Shown in pieces: positions 44,686-53,112 of a DNA stretch of 64,000 nt (positions are counted from its first letter, which is position 1; every line of letters starts with the position of its first letter). The stretch covers positions 160,812 through 224,811 of the forward strand of contig NZ_KB891853.1 of assembly GCF_000373585.1 (NCBI RefSeq). Direction: 5' to 3'. The DNA is from Streptomyces sp. MspMP-M5 (GTDB lineage Bacteria; Actinomycetota; Actinomycetes; Streptomycetales; Streptomycetaceae). Both the position numbers and the translations under genes were made by a program. The notes under the pieces were generated by a model. The model worked only from the letters and a program-made list of their open reading frames with translations. It made no database searches and was not told where the DNA came from.

Positions 44686-46176
44686 GTGAGTGACACCCCA
44701 TTCGGATTCGGCCTTCCGCCGGAGGAGCCGGAGGACGGCGACAACGGCAAGCAGAAGGGCGGCCAGGGAGGTAGCCAGGGCCCCGCGAACCCCTTCGGGT
44801 TCGGCGGCGGGAGCGGCGCCGCGGACAATCCGTTCGCCGCGCTCTTCGGCGGCATGGGGGGACCCGGCGGCCAGATGAACCCCGGCGATCTCGGCGCCGC
44901 CTTCCAGCGGCTCGGCCAGATGCTCTCCTACGAGGGCGGCCCGGTGAACTGGGAGATGGCCAAGGACATCGCGCGGCAGACCGTCGCGCAGGGCGCCGAG
45001 GACGGCAGCAAGGACGCCAGCGTCTCCTCCGGTGAGCGGACGGCGGTCCAGGAGGCCGTGCGCCTGGCGGACCTGTGGCTGGACGGGGTGACGTCGCTCC
45101 CGTCGGGCTCCGGCTCGGTGGTGGCCTGGAGCCGCGCCGAGTGGGTCGAGGAGACCCTGCCGGTGTGGAAGGACCTGGTCGATCCGCTCGCCGAGCGGGT
45201 CGGGGCGGCGATGGGCGAGGTGCTGCCCGAGGAGATGCAGGCCATGGCCGGCCCGCTGCTCGGGATGATGCGCTCCATGGGCGGCGCGATGTTCGGCGCC
45301 CAGATCGGGCAGGCGCTGGGTGTGCTGGCCTCCGAGGTCGTCGGTTCCACCGACGTCGGGCTGCCGCTGGGCCCGGCCGGCAAGGCGGCGCTGCTGCCGG
45401 CGAACGTCACGGCGTTCGGCGCCGGACTGGGCGTCCCGGAGGAGGAGGTGCGGCTCTATCTGGCCCTGCGCGAGGCCGCCCACCAGCGGCTCTTCGCCCA
45501 TGTGCCGTGGCTGCGCGCGCATCTGTCCGGTGCCGTCGAGGGCTATGCGCGCGGCATCAAGGTCGACACGACCAAGCTGGAGGACATGGTCGGCCAGATC
45601 GACCCGCAGCACCCCGAGGAGCTGCAGAACGCCCTCCAGGGCGGCATGTTCCAGCCCGAGGACACCCCGGAGCAGAAGGCCGCGCTGGCCCGTCTGGAGA
45701 CCGCGCTGGCGCTCGTCGAGGGCTGGGTGGACGCGGTGGTGCACGCCGCCGCCAAGCCGCACCTGCCGTCCGCGGACAAGCTCCGCGAGACGCTGCGGCG
45801 GCGCCGGGCCACCGGCGGTCCGGCCGAGCAGACGTTCTCCACGCTGATCGGGCTCCAGCTGCGCCCGCGCCGCCTGCGGGACGCCTCGCGGCTGTGGGCC
45901 TCCCTGACGGACGCCCGGGGCCTGGAGGGCCGCGACGGCCTGTGGGAGCACCCGGACATGCTGCCGACGGCGGGGGATCTGGACGACCCGGACGGCTTCG
46001 TCCACCGCGAGCACGCGGACTTCTCCGAGCTCGACAAGATGCTGGGCGAGGCGGCCAGCGGCGGCGGCCCGGACCTCACCAAGCGCGGCGGGGACGCCGG
46101 CGCCGAGGGTTCCGGCCCGGCCGACGGCGGCCCGCGCGGCCCCGAGGACGAGGGCAAGGGCGACGGCACCCGGTGA
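44686..46176 (+). CDS. DUF2342 zincin-like protein (putative metallohydrolase family)
   Basis: This 496-residue protein begins with a Gly/Pro/Asn-rich stretch (PFGFGLPPEEPEDGD, NPFGFGGGSG) and continues with a helical domain typical of DUF2342: LPEEMQAMAGPLLGMMRSMGGAMFGAQIGQALG and LREAAHQRLFAHVPWL. A standard HExxH is absent; REAAHQRLF is the family's version. The C-terminus is acidic and disordered. GTG 44686 follows GAGGA. The stop overlaps the start of the Nudix gene (GTGA), indicating coupling. Confidence 0.85.
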   Translation: MSDTPFGFGLPPEEPEDGDNGKQKGGQGGSQGPANPFGFGGGSGAADNPFAALFGGMGGPGGQMNPGDLGAAFQRLGQMLSYEGGPVNWEMAKDIARQTVAQGAEDGSKDASVSSGERTAVQEAVRLADLWLDGVTSLPSGSGSVVAWSRAEWVEETLPVWKDLVDPLAERVGAAMGEVLPEEMQAMAGPLLGMMRSMGGAMFGAQIGQALGVLASEVVGSTDVGLPLGPAGKAALLPANVTAFGAGLGVPEEEVRLYLALREAAHQRLFAHVPWLRAHLSGAVEGYARGIKVDTTKLEDMVGQIDPQHPEELQNALQGGMFQPEDTPEQKAALARLETALALVEGWVDAVVHAAAKPHLPSADKLRETLRRRRATGGPAEQTFSTLIGLQLRPRRLRDASRLWASLTDARGLEGRDGLWEHPDMLPTAGDLDDPDGFVHREHADFSELDKMLGEAASGGGPDLTKRGGDAGAEGSGPADGGPRGPEDEGKGDGTR

Positions 46177-46715
46177 GCCTGCACGCGGACGCGGCGCGGG
46201 TGCTAAAGGAGTGGCCCGCGCCCTCGCCCGGCCAGGAACAGCTGCGGCTGGCCTATCTGGACCATCTCGCGGCCCATCAGGACGGCATGTGGAAGCCGTG
46301 CAAGGACGGGCACCTGACGGCCAGTGCGCTGGTGATCGACCCGGTGGGCGGGCGCGTACTGCTCACCCTGCACCGCAAGTTGGAGATGTGGCTGCAGATG
46401 GGCGGCCACTGCGAGCCCGAGGACACCTCGCTGGCCGACGCGGCGCTGCGCGAGGCACGTGAGGAGTCCGGAATCGCGCACGGGCTGACGCTGCTGGGTG
46501 ACGCACCGGTGCGGCTGGACCGCCACCGGACGCCCTGCGCAGAGCATCTCGACGTCCAGTACGCCGCGCTGGCGCCCGCGGACGCGGTGGCGGCGATCAG
46601 CGACGAGTCGCTGGACCTGCGGTGGTTCGGCTACGACGAGGTGCCCGCGGTCGCCGACGACTCGGTGGTGCGCCTGGTGGCGGACACCCGGGCACTGCTG
46701 GCCGCGCACTCCTGA
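46173..46715 (+). CDS. Nudix hydrolase
   Basis: This 180-residue protein carries the Nudix box in GGHCEPEDTSLADAALREAREESGI. It hydrolyses a nucleoside diphosphate linked to an unknown group. The short helical lead (RLAYLDHLAAHQDGMWKPC) and the LDVQYAALAP strand are typical of a common Streptomyces subgroup. The GTG start overlaps the stop of the DUF2342 gene. A strong terminator follows. Confidence 0.9.
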   Translation: MSLHADAARVLKEWPAPSPGQEQLRLAYLDHLAAHQDGMWKPCKDGHLTASALVIDPVGGRVLLTLHRKLEMWLQMGGHCEPEDTSLADAALREAREESGIAHGLTLLGDAPVRLDRHRTPCAEHLDVQYAALAPADAVAAISDESLDLRWFGYDEVPAVADDSVVRLVADTRALLAAHS

Positions 46716-46727
46716 CGCATCGTCACA

Positions 46728-46766
46728 AACGGCGCCCGCCCCTCGTGTTGGGGCGGGCGCCGTTTT
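46728..46766 (+). terminator. Intrinsic terminator after the Nudix gene
   Basis: AACGGCGCCCGCCCC and GGGGCGGGCGCCGTT form a 15-bp stem with a 7-nt loop, followed by TTTTCC. It is the most classical intrinsic terminator in the window after the wblC attenuator. Confidence 0.9.
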
Positions 46767-46809
46767 CCTGTGCGGGGGACTTCCCGTGCGGGGGATGCGG
46801 GCGCGTCGG

Positions 46810-48027
46810 TCAGCGGTCCCGGCGGGGATCGTCCTGCGGTGGCGCGCCGTGGGTGCCCGGCTCCTCGGGGAGGGGCGCGCCCTGCCCCGGATACGGGGCG
46901 TACGGGGCTCCCGGCTGCTGCTGCCCCGGCTGCCCGTACGGAGCGGGCGGCGGCGGGAGCGGCACCGGCTGCCCCTGGGGCGCGGCGTATCCAGCGGGAA
47001 GCGGCGGGGGTTGCTGGCCGTACGGGGGCGGAGGCGGCTGCTGCCCGTACGGAGGCGGCGGCGGAGGCTGCTGACCGTACTGCGGCGGCGGGGGCGGCTG
47101 CTGCCCGTAGGGGGCCGGCGGCGGCTGGTGGCCGTAAGGGGGCGGGGGCGGCGGCCCCTGCATGCCCGGTGCCGGGGGCGGCGGGGGCGGCGGACCTGGT
47201 ACGCCCGGCGGCGGCACCGGGCCACCGGGCGGCACCAGCGGCGCCACGACCGTGGGCGCGCTGTGGATCTGCGCGGCGGCGGGCTGCGGCACCGGGGGCG
47301 GGGTCTGCTGCGGATGCGCCGGCGCGGGGGCGCGCGGGTCCGGGGCGGTGGGCACCGGCGGAGCCGGGGCGGCGGGCGCGGCGGAGACGGGCGGCGCGGC
47401 CGACGGGGCGGGCGCCGGGGCCGGCGGCGGCAGCGGGAAGTCGGGCGCGCCCTGCGCGGCGGTGGGCGGCGCCGGCGGCTCGGCGGCCTCGTCGCCCTCC
47501 TCCAGGACCTCGCCGCCGAAGTTCGTCAGCAGCGCCTCCAGTCCGCCGTCGAAGCCCTGGCCGACCGCGGCGAACCGCCAGACGTCCTTGAGGTACAGGT
47601 CGCCGAGCATCACGGCGCGCTCGGTGCTGAACTCCCCGCCGGTGAAGGGATACCGGGCCACCTCCTGGCCGCCGGCCACGATGCGCAGGAAACCGGGGCC
47701 GATCTGCGCCATCTGGCCCGCGCCGTCGAGGGCGGCGGTGAAGGTCAGCTTCCGGATGTGCGGCGGGACGCGGTCCAGGGCGACGCGGAAGGAGTCGGTG
47801 TCGCCGTCCTGCGGACCGAGCTGCCGGACCGCCTCCTCGGGCGTCACGGGCTGGTTGAAGAAGACGAAGTAGCGGTCGTCGGAGAGCCGCTCGTCGCCGT
47901 CCAGTCCGAAGCAGCTGATGTCGAAGCTCAAACCGGGGCCGGCGATCCGCACCCCGACGTACAGGTCCCGTTCCGCCGTCAGATCGGCAAGCCTGGCCTT
48001 GTGGCCGCGCTGGAATTCCCTGGCCAT
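46810..48027 (-). CDS. TerD-domain protein with proline-rich repeat tail
   Basis: This 405-residue protein has an N-terminal TerD domain (about residues 1-180) with the calcium-type motif DGDERLSDDRYFVFFNQP. The rest is low-complexity: Ala/Pro runs, long proline tracts and repeats of PYGQQPPPPP type. TerD proteins belong to a stress-associated (tellurite) group and bind Ca2+. The tail could bind other proteins or localise the protein. ATG 48027 has GGGGGAGGGG upstream. It stands alone, with no other ter gene nearby. Confidence 0.88.
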   Translation of the reverse strand: MAREFQRGHKARLADLTAERDLYVGVRIAGPGLSFDISCFGLDGDERLSDDRYFVFFNQPVTPEEAVRQLGPQDGDTDSFRVALDRVPPHIRKLTFTAALDGAGQMAQIGPGFLRIVAGGQEVARYPFTGGEFSTERAVMLGDLYLKDVWRFAAVGQGFDGGLEALLTNFGGEVLEEGDEAAEPPAPPTAAQGAPDFPLPPPAPAPAPSAAPPVSAAPAAPAPPVPTAPDPRAPAPAHPQQTPPPVPQPAAAQIHSAPTVVAPLVPPGGPVPPPGVPGPPPPPPPAPGMQGPPPPPPYGHQPPPAPYGQQPPPPPQYGQQPPPPPPYGQQPPPPPYGQQPPPLPAGYAAPQGQPVPLPPPPAPYGQPGQQQPGAPYAPYPGQGAPLPEEPGTHGAPPQDDPRRDR

Positions 48028-48134
48028 GGGCTGCGCCCCTCCCCCGCTCGCGTCAAGTCCGTACCCACGCCAGGCTAACCGCTGACGCCGGCGGCGGGCG
48101 GCCCCGGGGCGCGCCGGGGAACGGCCGGGTCCGG

Positions 48135-48746
48135 TCAGCGCCGGCGGGCGGCGGGCAGATGCGGCAGCCGGTCGGCGGCCACCACGCCTTCGAGATAGCC
48201 GCGCGCCCGTTCGGTGCGCGGATACGGCTCCAGCAGCAGCCAGAACTCGGGCCCGTGGCCGGGTACGAGGAGGTGCGCCAGCTCGTGCAGCAGGACGTAG
48301 TCGATGACGTACTCGGGCATGCCCTGGAGGCGGTGCGAGAGGCGGATGCTGCCCTCGGCCGGGGTGCACGAGCCCCAGCGGGTGTTCTGGTTGGTGACCC
48401 AGCGGACCGTCTCCGGACGAGCCCGCCCGTCGAGGTACTGCGCGGAGAGCCGCTCGGCGCGCTCGGCCAGTTCGCCGTCGCCCAGCATCCGCTTGCTCTC
48501 CTGCGCGGCGAGCTTGTCCAGCATGACCGAGACCCAGCGCTGCTCCTCGGCCTGCGACATCCGGGCCGGGATCAGGACGATCGTGCGGTCGCCCTCGCGG
48601 TACGCGGAGACCGTCCGGCGCCGCCGGGTGCTGCGACGCACCTCGACCGGGCGGGCCGGCGGGCTCGGGTCGGCCCGGCGCGGGCGGTCGGCGGCGCGGC
48701 GCAGGGGCGTCTCCCCGGATCCGCGCGGGGAAGGGTCGGCGGGCAC
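48135..48746 (-). CDS. WLM/YgjP-like (M48-type) metallopeptidase
   Basis: This 203-residue protein has the zinc motif HELAH in YVLLHELAHLLVPGHGPEFW, the preceding NTRWGSC and RLQGMPEYVIDYV of the YgjP/DUF45 group, and a basic, Pro-rich N-terminus. No membrane helix is present, so it is a cytoplasmic zinc protein of unknown substrate. The GTG start at 48746 lacks a ribosome site, and the true start is uncertain. Confidence 0.82.
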   Translation of the reverse strand: MPADPSPRGSGETPLRRAADRPRRADPSPPARPVEVRRSTRRRRTVSAYREGDRTIVLIPARMSQAEEQRWVSVMLDKLAAQESKRMLGDGELAERAERLSAQYLDGRARPETVRWVTNQNTRWGSCTPAEGSIRLSHRLQGMPEYVIDYVLLHELAHLLVPGHGPEFWLLLEPYPRTERARGYLEGVVAADRLPHLPAARRR

Positions 48747-48926
48747 GCGCCCGACGTTACCCGCTGGCGCTGTGCGAAGTCCCGACCCTCGGATGGTTCG
48801 CCACCTGAACGCCCCCGGCGTGCACGGGTTTGTACGACGAATGCCCGGGGCCTGTGGATAACTTCCGTGTCCGGCGCGGTTCCGGCGCATGCTGGGGGCC
48901 GGACGAAACGAACGGGGGCGGATGAG

Positions 48927-50075
48927 ATGCATCCGATGCTCAAGCCCGCGCTGCGGCGCGGCTGGCGGGACCGGGAGACGGTGCGGTTCGGCGTGACGCC
49001 GGCCCATGCCCGGGTGGTCGGTCCGGTCGATGTGGCGACCGGCTATTTCCTCGAACTGCTCGACGGCACCCGCTCGCTGCCGCAGCTGCTCGACGAGGCC
49101 GCGGCACTGGATGTCACGCCGGAGCGGGCGCGTGGGGTGGTGGAGCGGCTCGGCGCGGCGGGGTTGCTGGAGGCCCCGGCGGCGGGCGGGCCGGCGGGCG
49201 GTGCCGCGCCGCCGGACGACCGGGCCGTCGCACGGCTGCGGGCGGATCTGGCCGCGCTCTCGGTGCGCCAGTCCGGGGCGGCCGCCGGGCCGCTCGCGCA
49301 GATAGGGGTGCGCCGGACGGTCCGGGTCAAGGTGAAGGGCGCGGGACGGGTGGGCACCCAGATCGCGGCGCTGCTGGCGGCCTCGGGGGTAGGCCGGGTG
49401 GACGTGGTGGACGGCGGCACCGTCGCGCCATGGGACGTCGTCCCGGGCGGCCCGACGGCCGGTCAGATCGGCGAGCGGCGGGACGAGGCCGCGCGGCGGC
49501 TGGTCCGGGAGTCCTCCCCGTGGAGCCGCCGGTGCCGCCCCGGCGGCCCCGTCACCGAGTCCGGCGAGCCCGGTGTCTCCCTCATGGTGCTCGCCCCGCG
49601 CGACGGCCTCGGTGCCTACGCCCCCGATCCGGTGCTCGCCGAACCGCTCCTCACCGCCGGCATCCCGCATCTCTACGCGGGAGTTTTGGAGGGCACGGGA
49701 GTGGTGGGCCCGCTCGTGGTGCCCGGTGTCTCGGCCTGCGCCGGCTGCGACGAACTCCGGCGCACGGACGCCGAGCCGGCCTGGCCGCGGCTGCTCGCGC
49801 AGTGGCGCTCGGGGCGCGGTACGCCGGCGGTGCCGGCCTGCGACGCCGCGCTGGCGACGGCGGTCGCCGGGCTCGCCGCCGTCCAGGCGCTGGCGTTCCT
49901 CGACGGCGAGCCGCCGCCCTGCGTGGGGGCGCGGATGGAGCTCCCGCTGCCGTGTGCGAGCGTGCGGACGGTGCGGATCGCCCCGCATCCGGACTGCTGC
50001 TGCGGTGCCGCCGCCGTACGGGGCACGGTGGACGCCTCGGTTCCGCGGCCGCGACACGCAACAATGACGGGGTAA
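48927..50075 (+). CDS. E1-like (ThiF/TOMM cyclodehydratase-type) protein
   Basis: This 382-residue protein has an N-terminal winged-helix part like TOMM leader-peptide-binding domains (residues 1-80), then a Rossmann region KGAGRVGTQIAALLAASGVGRVDVVDGG and a zinc tetra-thiolate made of CAGC and CCCG. The adenylation residues of true E1 enzymes are not evident. TOMM precursor peptides and oxidase genes are not seen nearby. A housekeeping protein of unknown role, or a remnant modification enzyme. It is 34 bp before the ABC1 kinase gene. Confidence 0.8.
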   Translation: MHPMLKPALRRGWRDRETVRFGVTPAHARVVGPVDVATGYFLELLDGTRSLPQLLDEAAALDVTPERARGVVERLGAAGLLEAPAAGGPAGGAAPPDDRAVARLRADLAALSVRQSGAAAGPLAQIGVRRTVRVKVKGAGRVGTQIAALLAASGVGRVDVVDGGTVAPWDVVPGGPTAGQIGERRDEAARRLVRESSPWSRRCRPGGPVTESGEPGVSLMVLAPRDGLGAYAPDPVLAEPLLTAGIPHLYAGVLEGTGVVGPLVVPGVSACAGCDELRRTDAEPAWPRLLAQWRSGRGTPAVPACDAALATAVAGLAAVQALAFLDGEPPPCVGARMELPLPCASVRTVRIAPHPDCCCGAAAVRGTVDASVPRPRHATMTG

Positions 50076-50109
50076 CCCCGGTAGGGGACGGTGTGAGTTG
50101 GAGGGGCGC

Positions 50110-51540
50110 ATGTCTGATCTTCCCCGCAAGGCGGTCACCCGGACCGTCAAGCTGGCCGCGCTGCCACTGGGGTTCGCCGGCCGTGCCACCTGGGGCCTGG
50201 GCAAACGGCTCGGCGGCAGATCCGCCGAGATCGTCGGCCGGGAGCTCCAACAGCGCACCGCGGAGCAGCTCTTCAAGGTGCTCGGCGAGCTGAAGGGCGG
50301 TGCGATGAAGTTCGGCCAGGCACTGTCCGTCTTCGAGTCGGCGCTGCCCGAGGAGATCGCCGGTCCGTATCGGGCGGCGCTGACGAAGCTTCAGGAGGCG
50401 GCGCCGCCGCTGCCGGCGAGCACGGTGCACGCCGTGCTGGCCGAGCGGCTCGGGGCGGACTGGCGGGAGCTGTTCGAGGAGTTCGAGGACAAGCCGGCCG
50501 CGGCGGCGTCGATCGGGCAGGTGCACCGGGCGGTGTGGCACGACGGCCGGGAGGTGGCCGTCAAGGTGCAGTATCCGGGCGCGGGTCCGGCGCTGCTGTC
50601 GGATCTGGCGCAGCTCAGCCGGTTCGCGCGGCTGCTCGGCCCGCTGATCCCGGGGATGGACGTCAAACCGCTCATCACCGAGCTGCGCGATCGGGTCTCG
50701 GAGGAGCTGGACTACGCCCTGGAGGCCGAGGCCCAGCGGGCGCACGCCGCGGAGTTCGCCGGCGATCCGGACGTGGTGGTGCCGGCCGTGGTGCACCAGA
50801 GCGACCAGGTGCTGGTGACGGAGTGGCTGGACGGGGTGCCGCTGTCCGAGGTGATCGCCGACGGCACCGAGGAGCAGCGCGACCGCGCCGGGCAGCTGCT
50901 GGCGCACTTCCTCTTCTCCGGTCCGGCGCGCACCGGCCTGCTGCACGCCGATCCGCACCCGGGCAACTTCCGGCTGCTGCCCGGGGCGGAGCCGGACGGT
51001 CCGGTGTCCGGGTGGCGGCTGGGTGTGCTGGACTTCGGCACGGTCGACCGGCTGCCGGACGGGCTGCCGCCGACGATCGGCACCGCGCTGCGGATGACGC
51101 TGGACGGCGAGGCGGAGGCGGTCTACCGCATGCTGTGCGAGGAGGGCTTCGTCAAGGAGTCCGTCGAGCTGGATCCGGAGGCGGTGCTGGAGTATCTGCT
51201 GCCGATCATCGAGCCCGCGCAGGTGGACGCGTTCGCCTTCTCCCGGGGCTGGATGCGCCGGCAGGGGGCCCGGATCGGCGATCCGCGCTCCCCCGCACAC
51301 CAGTTGGGCAGGCAGCTCAATCTGCCGCCCGCCTACCTCCTGATCCACCGTGTGACCTTGAGCACCATCGGGGTGCTGTGCCAGCTGGGGGCCACGGTGC
51401 GGCTGCGCGACGAGCTGGAGACGTGGATGCCGGGGTTCCTGCCCGACACGGCCGAGGAGGACCCGGCCCCGGAGGAAGCGGGCAGGGAGGAGCCGGGCGC
51501 GGACAGCTCCGCCGGGAGCGCGGCGGGGAGTCCGGCCTGA
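50110..51540 (+). CDS. ABC1/UbiB (ADCK)-family atypical kinase
   Basis: This 476-residue protein has the KxGQ motif in KGGAMKFGQALSVFESALP, the A-rich loop PAAAASIGQVHRAVWHDGREVAVKVQYPG, and the catalytic LLHADPHPGNF and LDFGTVDRLP. These kinases support quinone or lipid metabolism; in actinobacteria the target is menaquinone or unknown. GGAGGGG precedes ATG 50110. The C-terminus is acidic and disordered. Coupled in position to the E1-like gene. Confidence 0.9.
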   Translation: MSDLPRKAVTRTVKLAALPLGFAGRATWGLGKRLGGRSAEIVGRELQQRTAEQLFKVLGELKGGAMKFGQALSVFESALPEEIAGPYRAALTKLQEAAPPLPASTVHAVLAERLGADWRELFEEFEDKPAAAASIGQVHRAVWHDGREVAVKVQYPGAGPALLSDLAQLSRFARLLGPLIPGMDVKPLITELRDRVSEELDYALEAEAQRAHAAEFAGDPDVVVPAVVHQSDQVLVTEWLDGVPLSEVIADGTEEQRDRAGQLLAHFLFSGPARTGLLHADPHPGNFRLLPGAEPDGPVSGWRLGVLDFGTVDRLPDGLPPTIGTALRMTLDGEAEAVYRMLCEEGFVKESVELDPEAVLEYLLPIIEPAQVDAFAFSRGWMRRQGARIGDPRSPAHQLGRQLNLPPAYLLIHRVTLSTIGVLCQLGATVRLRDELETWMPGFLPDTAEEDPAPEEAGREEPGADSSAGSAAGSPA

Positions 51541-51543
51541 CCC

Positions 51544-51744
51544 TCACCACCAGCTGGAGTCCAGCCGGCCCTCGATGGCACGGATGTTGTCCCGGGCGCA
51601 GCGGTCGCAGAAGTACCGGCGCTCGCCGTTCTCGACCGAGCAGGTCCAGGTCGGTGGGGCGTCCTCGGCCACTGCGCCGCAGCGCGCGCAGACCGTGGCG
51701 TCGGAGGCCAACTCCGCCTGTTGATGCGTCTTCTGGTCCACCAT
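51544..51744 (-). CDS. Small zinc-ribbon protein
   Basis: This 66-residue protein has two CxxC knuckles (ATVCARCGAVAED and RYFCDRCARDNI) with an intervening TWTCSVENGE strand, the pattern of a zinc ribbon. It starts at ATG 51744; an upstream ATG at 51783 is in frame but adds only 13 charged residues. It ends 4 bp from the ABC1 kinase stop, convergent. Role unknown. Confidence 0.8.
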   Translation of the reverse strand: MVDQKTHQQAELASDATVCARCGAVAEDAPPTWTCSVENGERRYFCDRCARDNIRAIEGRLDSSWW

Positions 51745-51787
51745 CCGACGATATCCCCGCAGCCGTCGTGAATCGGGACGCAACGCA

Positions 51788-51821
51788 GCACGGGGCCCGT
51801 CCGGTCGGACGGGCCCCGTGC
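51788..51821. terminator. Bidirectional hairpin near wblC downstream gene
   Basis: GCACGGGGCCCGTCC and GGACGGGCCCCGTGC form a perfect 15-bp stem with loop GGTC. It lies 37 bp after the last gene of the wblC operon on the minus strand. Confidence 0.75.
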
Positions 51822-51857
51822 TGACGGCGCCTCAGTGTGCGGTGCGGGTGTGCCCGG

Positions 51858-52175
51858 TCACTGCATCACGGCCATGGCCAGCGCCCGGCGGGCACGCAGC
51901 GACGCGCGCTCGGCGCGCCGCTGCATCCGCCGCGCGGCGGCGAGCCGATGCCCCCTGCGTTCGGACTCGGCCTCCTGCAGGCGTTGTTCCACATGGGCCC
52001 GGGCCAGGGCTTCTGGCATGAGTTGCATGGCGAGGTTCCTGTTCTGGCGCGACGCGAGGGCGCCGGGGTTCGCGGGGGTGGTGGTCTCGGTGAAAGTCGG
52101 GTTCATCGTGGGGTCCTGCTTCCGGGGGTCCCGGGTGACGGGACGGTCGATCGTTCCTGTGCGCGCGGTGTTCAT
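51858..52175 (-). CDS. Arg-rich helical protein translationally coupled to wblC
   Basis: This 105-residue protein begins MNTARTGTIDRPVTRDPR and, after a Thr/Pro-rich segment, ends in a continuous charged helix: ALARAHVEQRLQEAESERRG, then AAARRMQRRAERASLRARRA. The end suggests a coiled coil that could bind nucleic acid or protein. ATG 52175 overlaps the wblC stop (ATGA), so it should be made together with WblC. A second ATG at residue 24 (MNPTFTETTTP) is possible. I do not recognise a family. Confidence 0.7.
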   Translation of the reverse strand: MNTARTGTIDRPVTRDPRKQDPTMNPTFTETTTPANPGALASRQNRNLAMQLMPEALARAHVEQRLQEAESERRGHRLAAARRMQRRAERASLRARRALAMAVMQ

Positions 52176-52522
52176 GCCACGACCGGGTTCTTGCGCGGAC
52201 GGCCCCGCGGACGCTTCCGGGGCACGACGACACCCTGGACGAAGAGCTCGCCGCCCCAGACGCCCCAGGGCTCGCGGCGCTCCTTGGCGCCGGCCAGGCA
52301 GGACTCGCGCACCGGGCAGGTCTGGCACAGCGTCTTGGCGTACTCGACGTCGGCCGGGGACTCGGCGAAGAAGACCTCGGGGTCGTAGGTGCGGCAGGGT
52401 ACGGCGGTGCCGAGGCGGTCGATCTCGTCGTCGAGCTCGGTGAGGGGCAACAAGGGGTTCTCCTGGAGGTCAGGCGGAGGGATCAGGTCGGTGGCGGACG
52501 GGGTGTGCGTCTGGAGTTGCAC
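52172..52522 (-). CDS. wblC: WhiB-family regulator WblC (WhiB7 type)
   Basis: This 116-residue Fe-S protein activates intrinsic antibiotic resistance genes together with the main sigma factor. The cluster cysteines are Cys43, Cys66, Cys69 and Cys75 (CQTCPVRESC). EPWGVWGGE (84-92) and the AT-hook RPRGRPRKN (104-112) are diagnostic of WhiB7/WblC. The GTG start at 52522 (VQLQTHTPS) is like the S. coelicolor protein as I recall it; GAGGAA lies upstream. A leader frame and an attenuator hairpin precede it. Confidence 0.93.
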   Translation of the reverse strand: MQLQTHTPSATDLIPPPDLQENPLLPLTELDDEIDRLGTAVPCRTYDPEVFFAESPADVEYAKTLCQTCPVRESCLAGAKERREPWGVWGGELFVQGVVVPRKRPRGRPRKNPVVA

Positions 52523-52573
52523 GGTGGTGTGTTCCTCGTCTGTTCCGGCCCGGCTGGTGGCGGGCGCGTTGGG

Positions 52574-52616
52574 CAAAACAAAAGGACCGCGGATCCCGGT
52601 GTGGGTTCCGCGGCCC
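52574..52616 (-). terminator. Attenuator (intrinsic terminator) in the wblC leader
   Basis: On the minus strand GGGCCGCGGAACCC (complement of 52603-52616) pairs with GGGATCCGCGGTCC (52584-52597) at 13 of 14 positions (one G-T wobble, one mismatch), followed by TTTTGTTTTG. It lies 51 bp before the wblC start. Premature termination here would keep wblC off until the leader is read differently. Confidence 0.88.
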
Positions 52617-52675
52617 TGGAAGGTGCCGACCTGATCGCCGATCAGGCTGGATCTCTCCAGGGTTCGAGGCCGCGG
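52608..52675 (-). promoter_or_regulatory. Alternative (antiterminator) pairing in the wblC leader
   Basis: On the plus strand CCGCGGCCCTGG (52608-52619), which overlaps the terminator's first arm, is complementary to CCAGGG (52657-52662) and GGCCGCGG (52668-52675) in the last codons of the leader frame. A separate CCTGATC/GATCAGG hairpin lies at about 52630-52646. Ribosome position over the end of the leader frame could decide which pairing forms. This is a prediction from complementarity. Confidence 0.6.
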
Positions 52676-52968
52676 TAGGCCCACATGGCGTGCTGGGACG
52701 GGTACTGCTTCCGGGATTCGGCACCATTGGCCGCCGTCGCGAAGGCAAGGGCGTTCGCCGCCGTCGCTACCGCTGCCGCGGGTGCCTCGGTCGGTCGCGC
52801 GATGCGCTCGCCCGCCGTCGGGACGGCGAGGGCGTCGGGACGCGCGACCTCGGTACCGGACGGACGGCCGGAGCCGGACAGACCGGTGCCAAGGAGCGAG
52901 ATGCCGAGAGCGCAGGGGGCGACGACCGAGAGATCGGTCATTTTGTTGGTCTCGATGAAGCTGATCAC
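52642..52968 (-). CDS. Leader reading frame (uORF) upstream of wblC
   Basis: This 108-residue frame starts at GTG 52968 (MISFIETNKMTDLSVVAP) behind a strong GAGGAGG, has a hydrophobic stretch CALGISLLGTGLSG, a long Ala/Thr-rich middle, and ends MWAYRGLEPWRDPA just before the attenuator. whiB7-type genes are known to have a translated leader frame whose stalling by ribosome-targeting drugs relieves attenuation. This frame is in the right place with a better ribosome site than wblC. Function as a protein is not assumed. Confidence 0.7.
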   Translation of the reverse strand: MISFIETNKMTDLSVVAPCALGISLLGTGLSGSGRPSGTEVARPDALAVPTAGERIARPTEAPAAAVATAANALAFATAANGAESRKQYPSQHAMWAYRGLEPWRDPA

Positions 52969-53112
52969 TGGGCTCGCCTCCTCTCGGCGTCTCGGGGGAC
53001 CGGGAATACCCGGTCCGGGGTGTTCAAGTACAGCACGGATCCATCGGATCTCGGAAGTTCCGTTGTCTCCGCTGCTTCCGAAGGCTATGGGGATGCGCTC
53101 CGCGGGCGCAAA

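Noticed and set aside
48927..51540. A complete TOMM (thiazole/oxazole peptide) cluster
   Set aside because: No precursor peptide, dehydrogenase or YcaO gene is visible near the E1-like protein.
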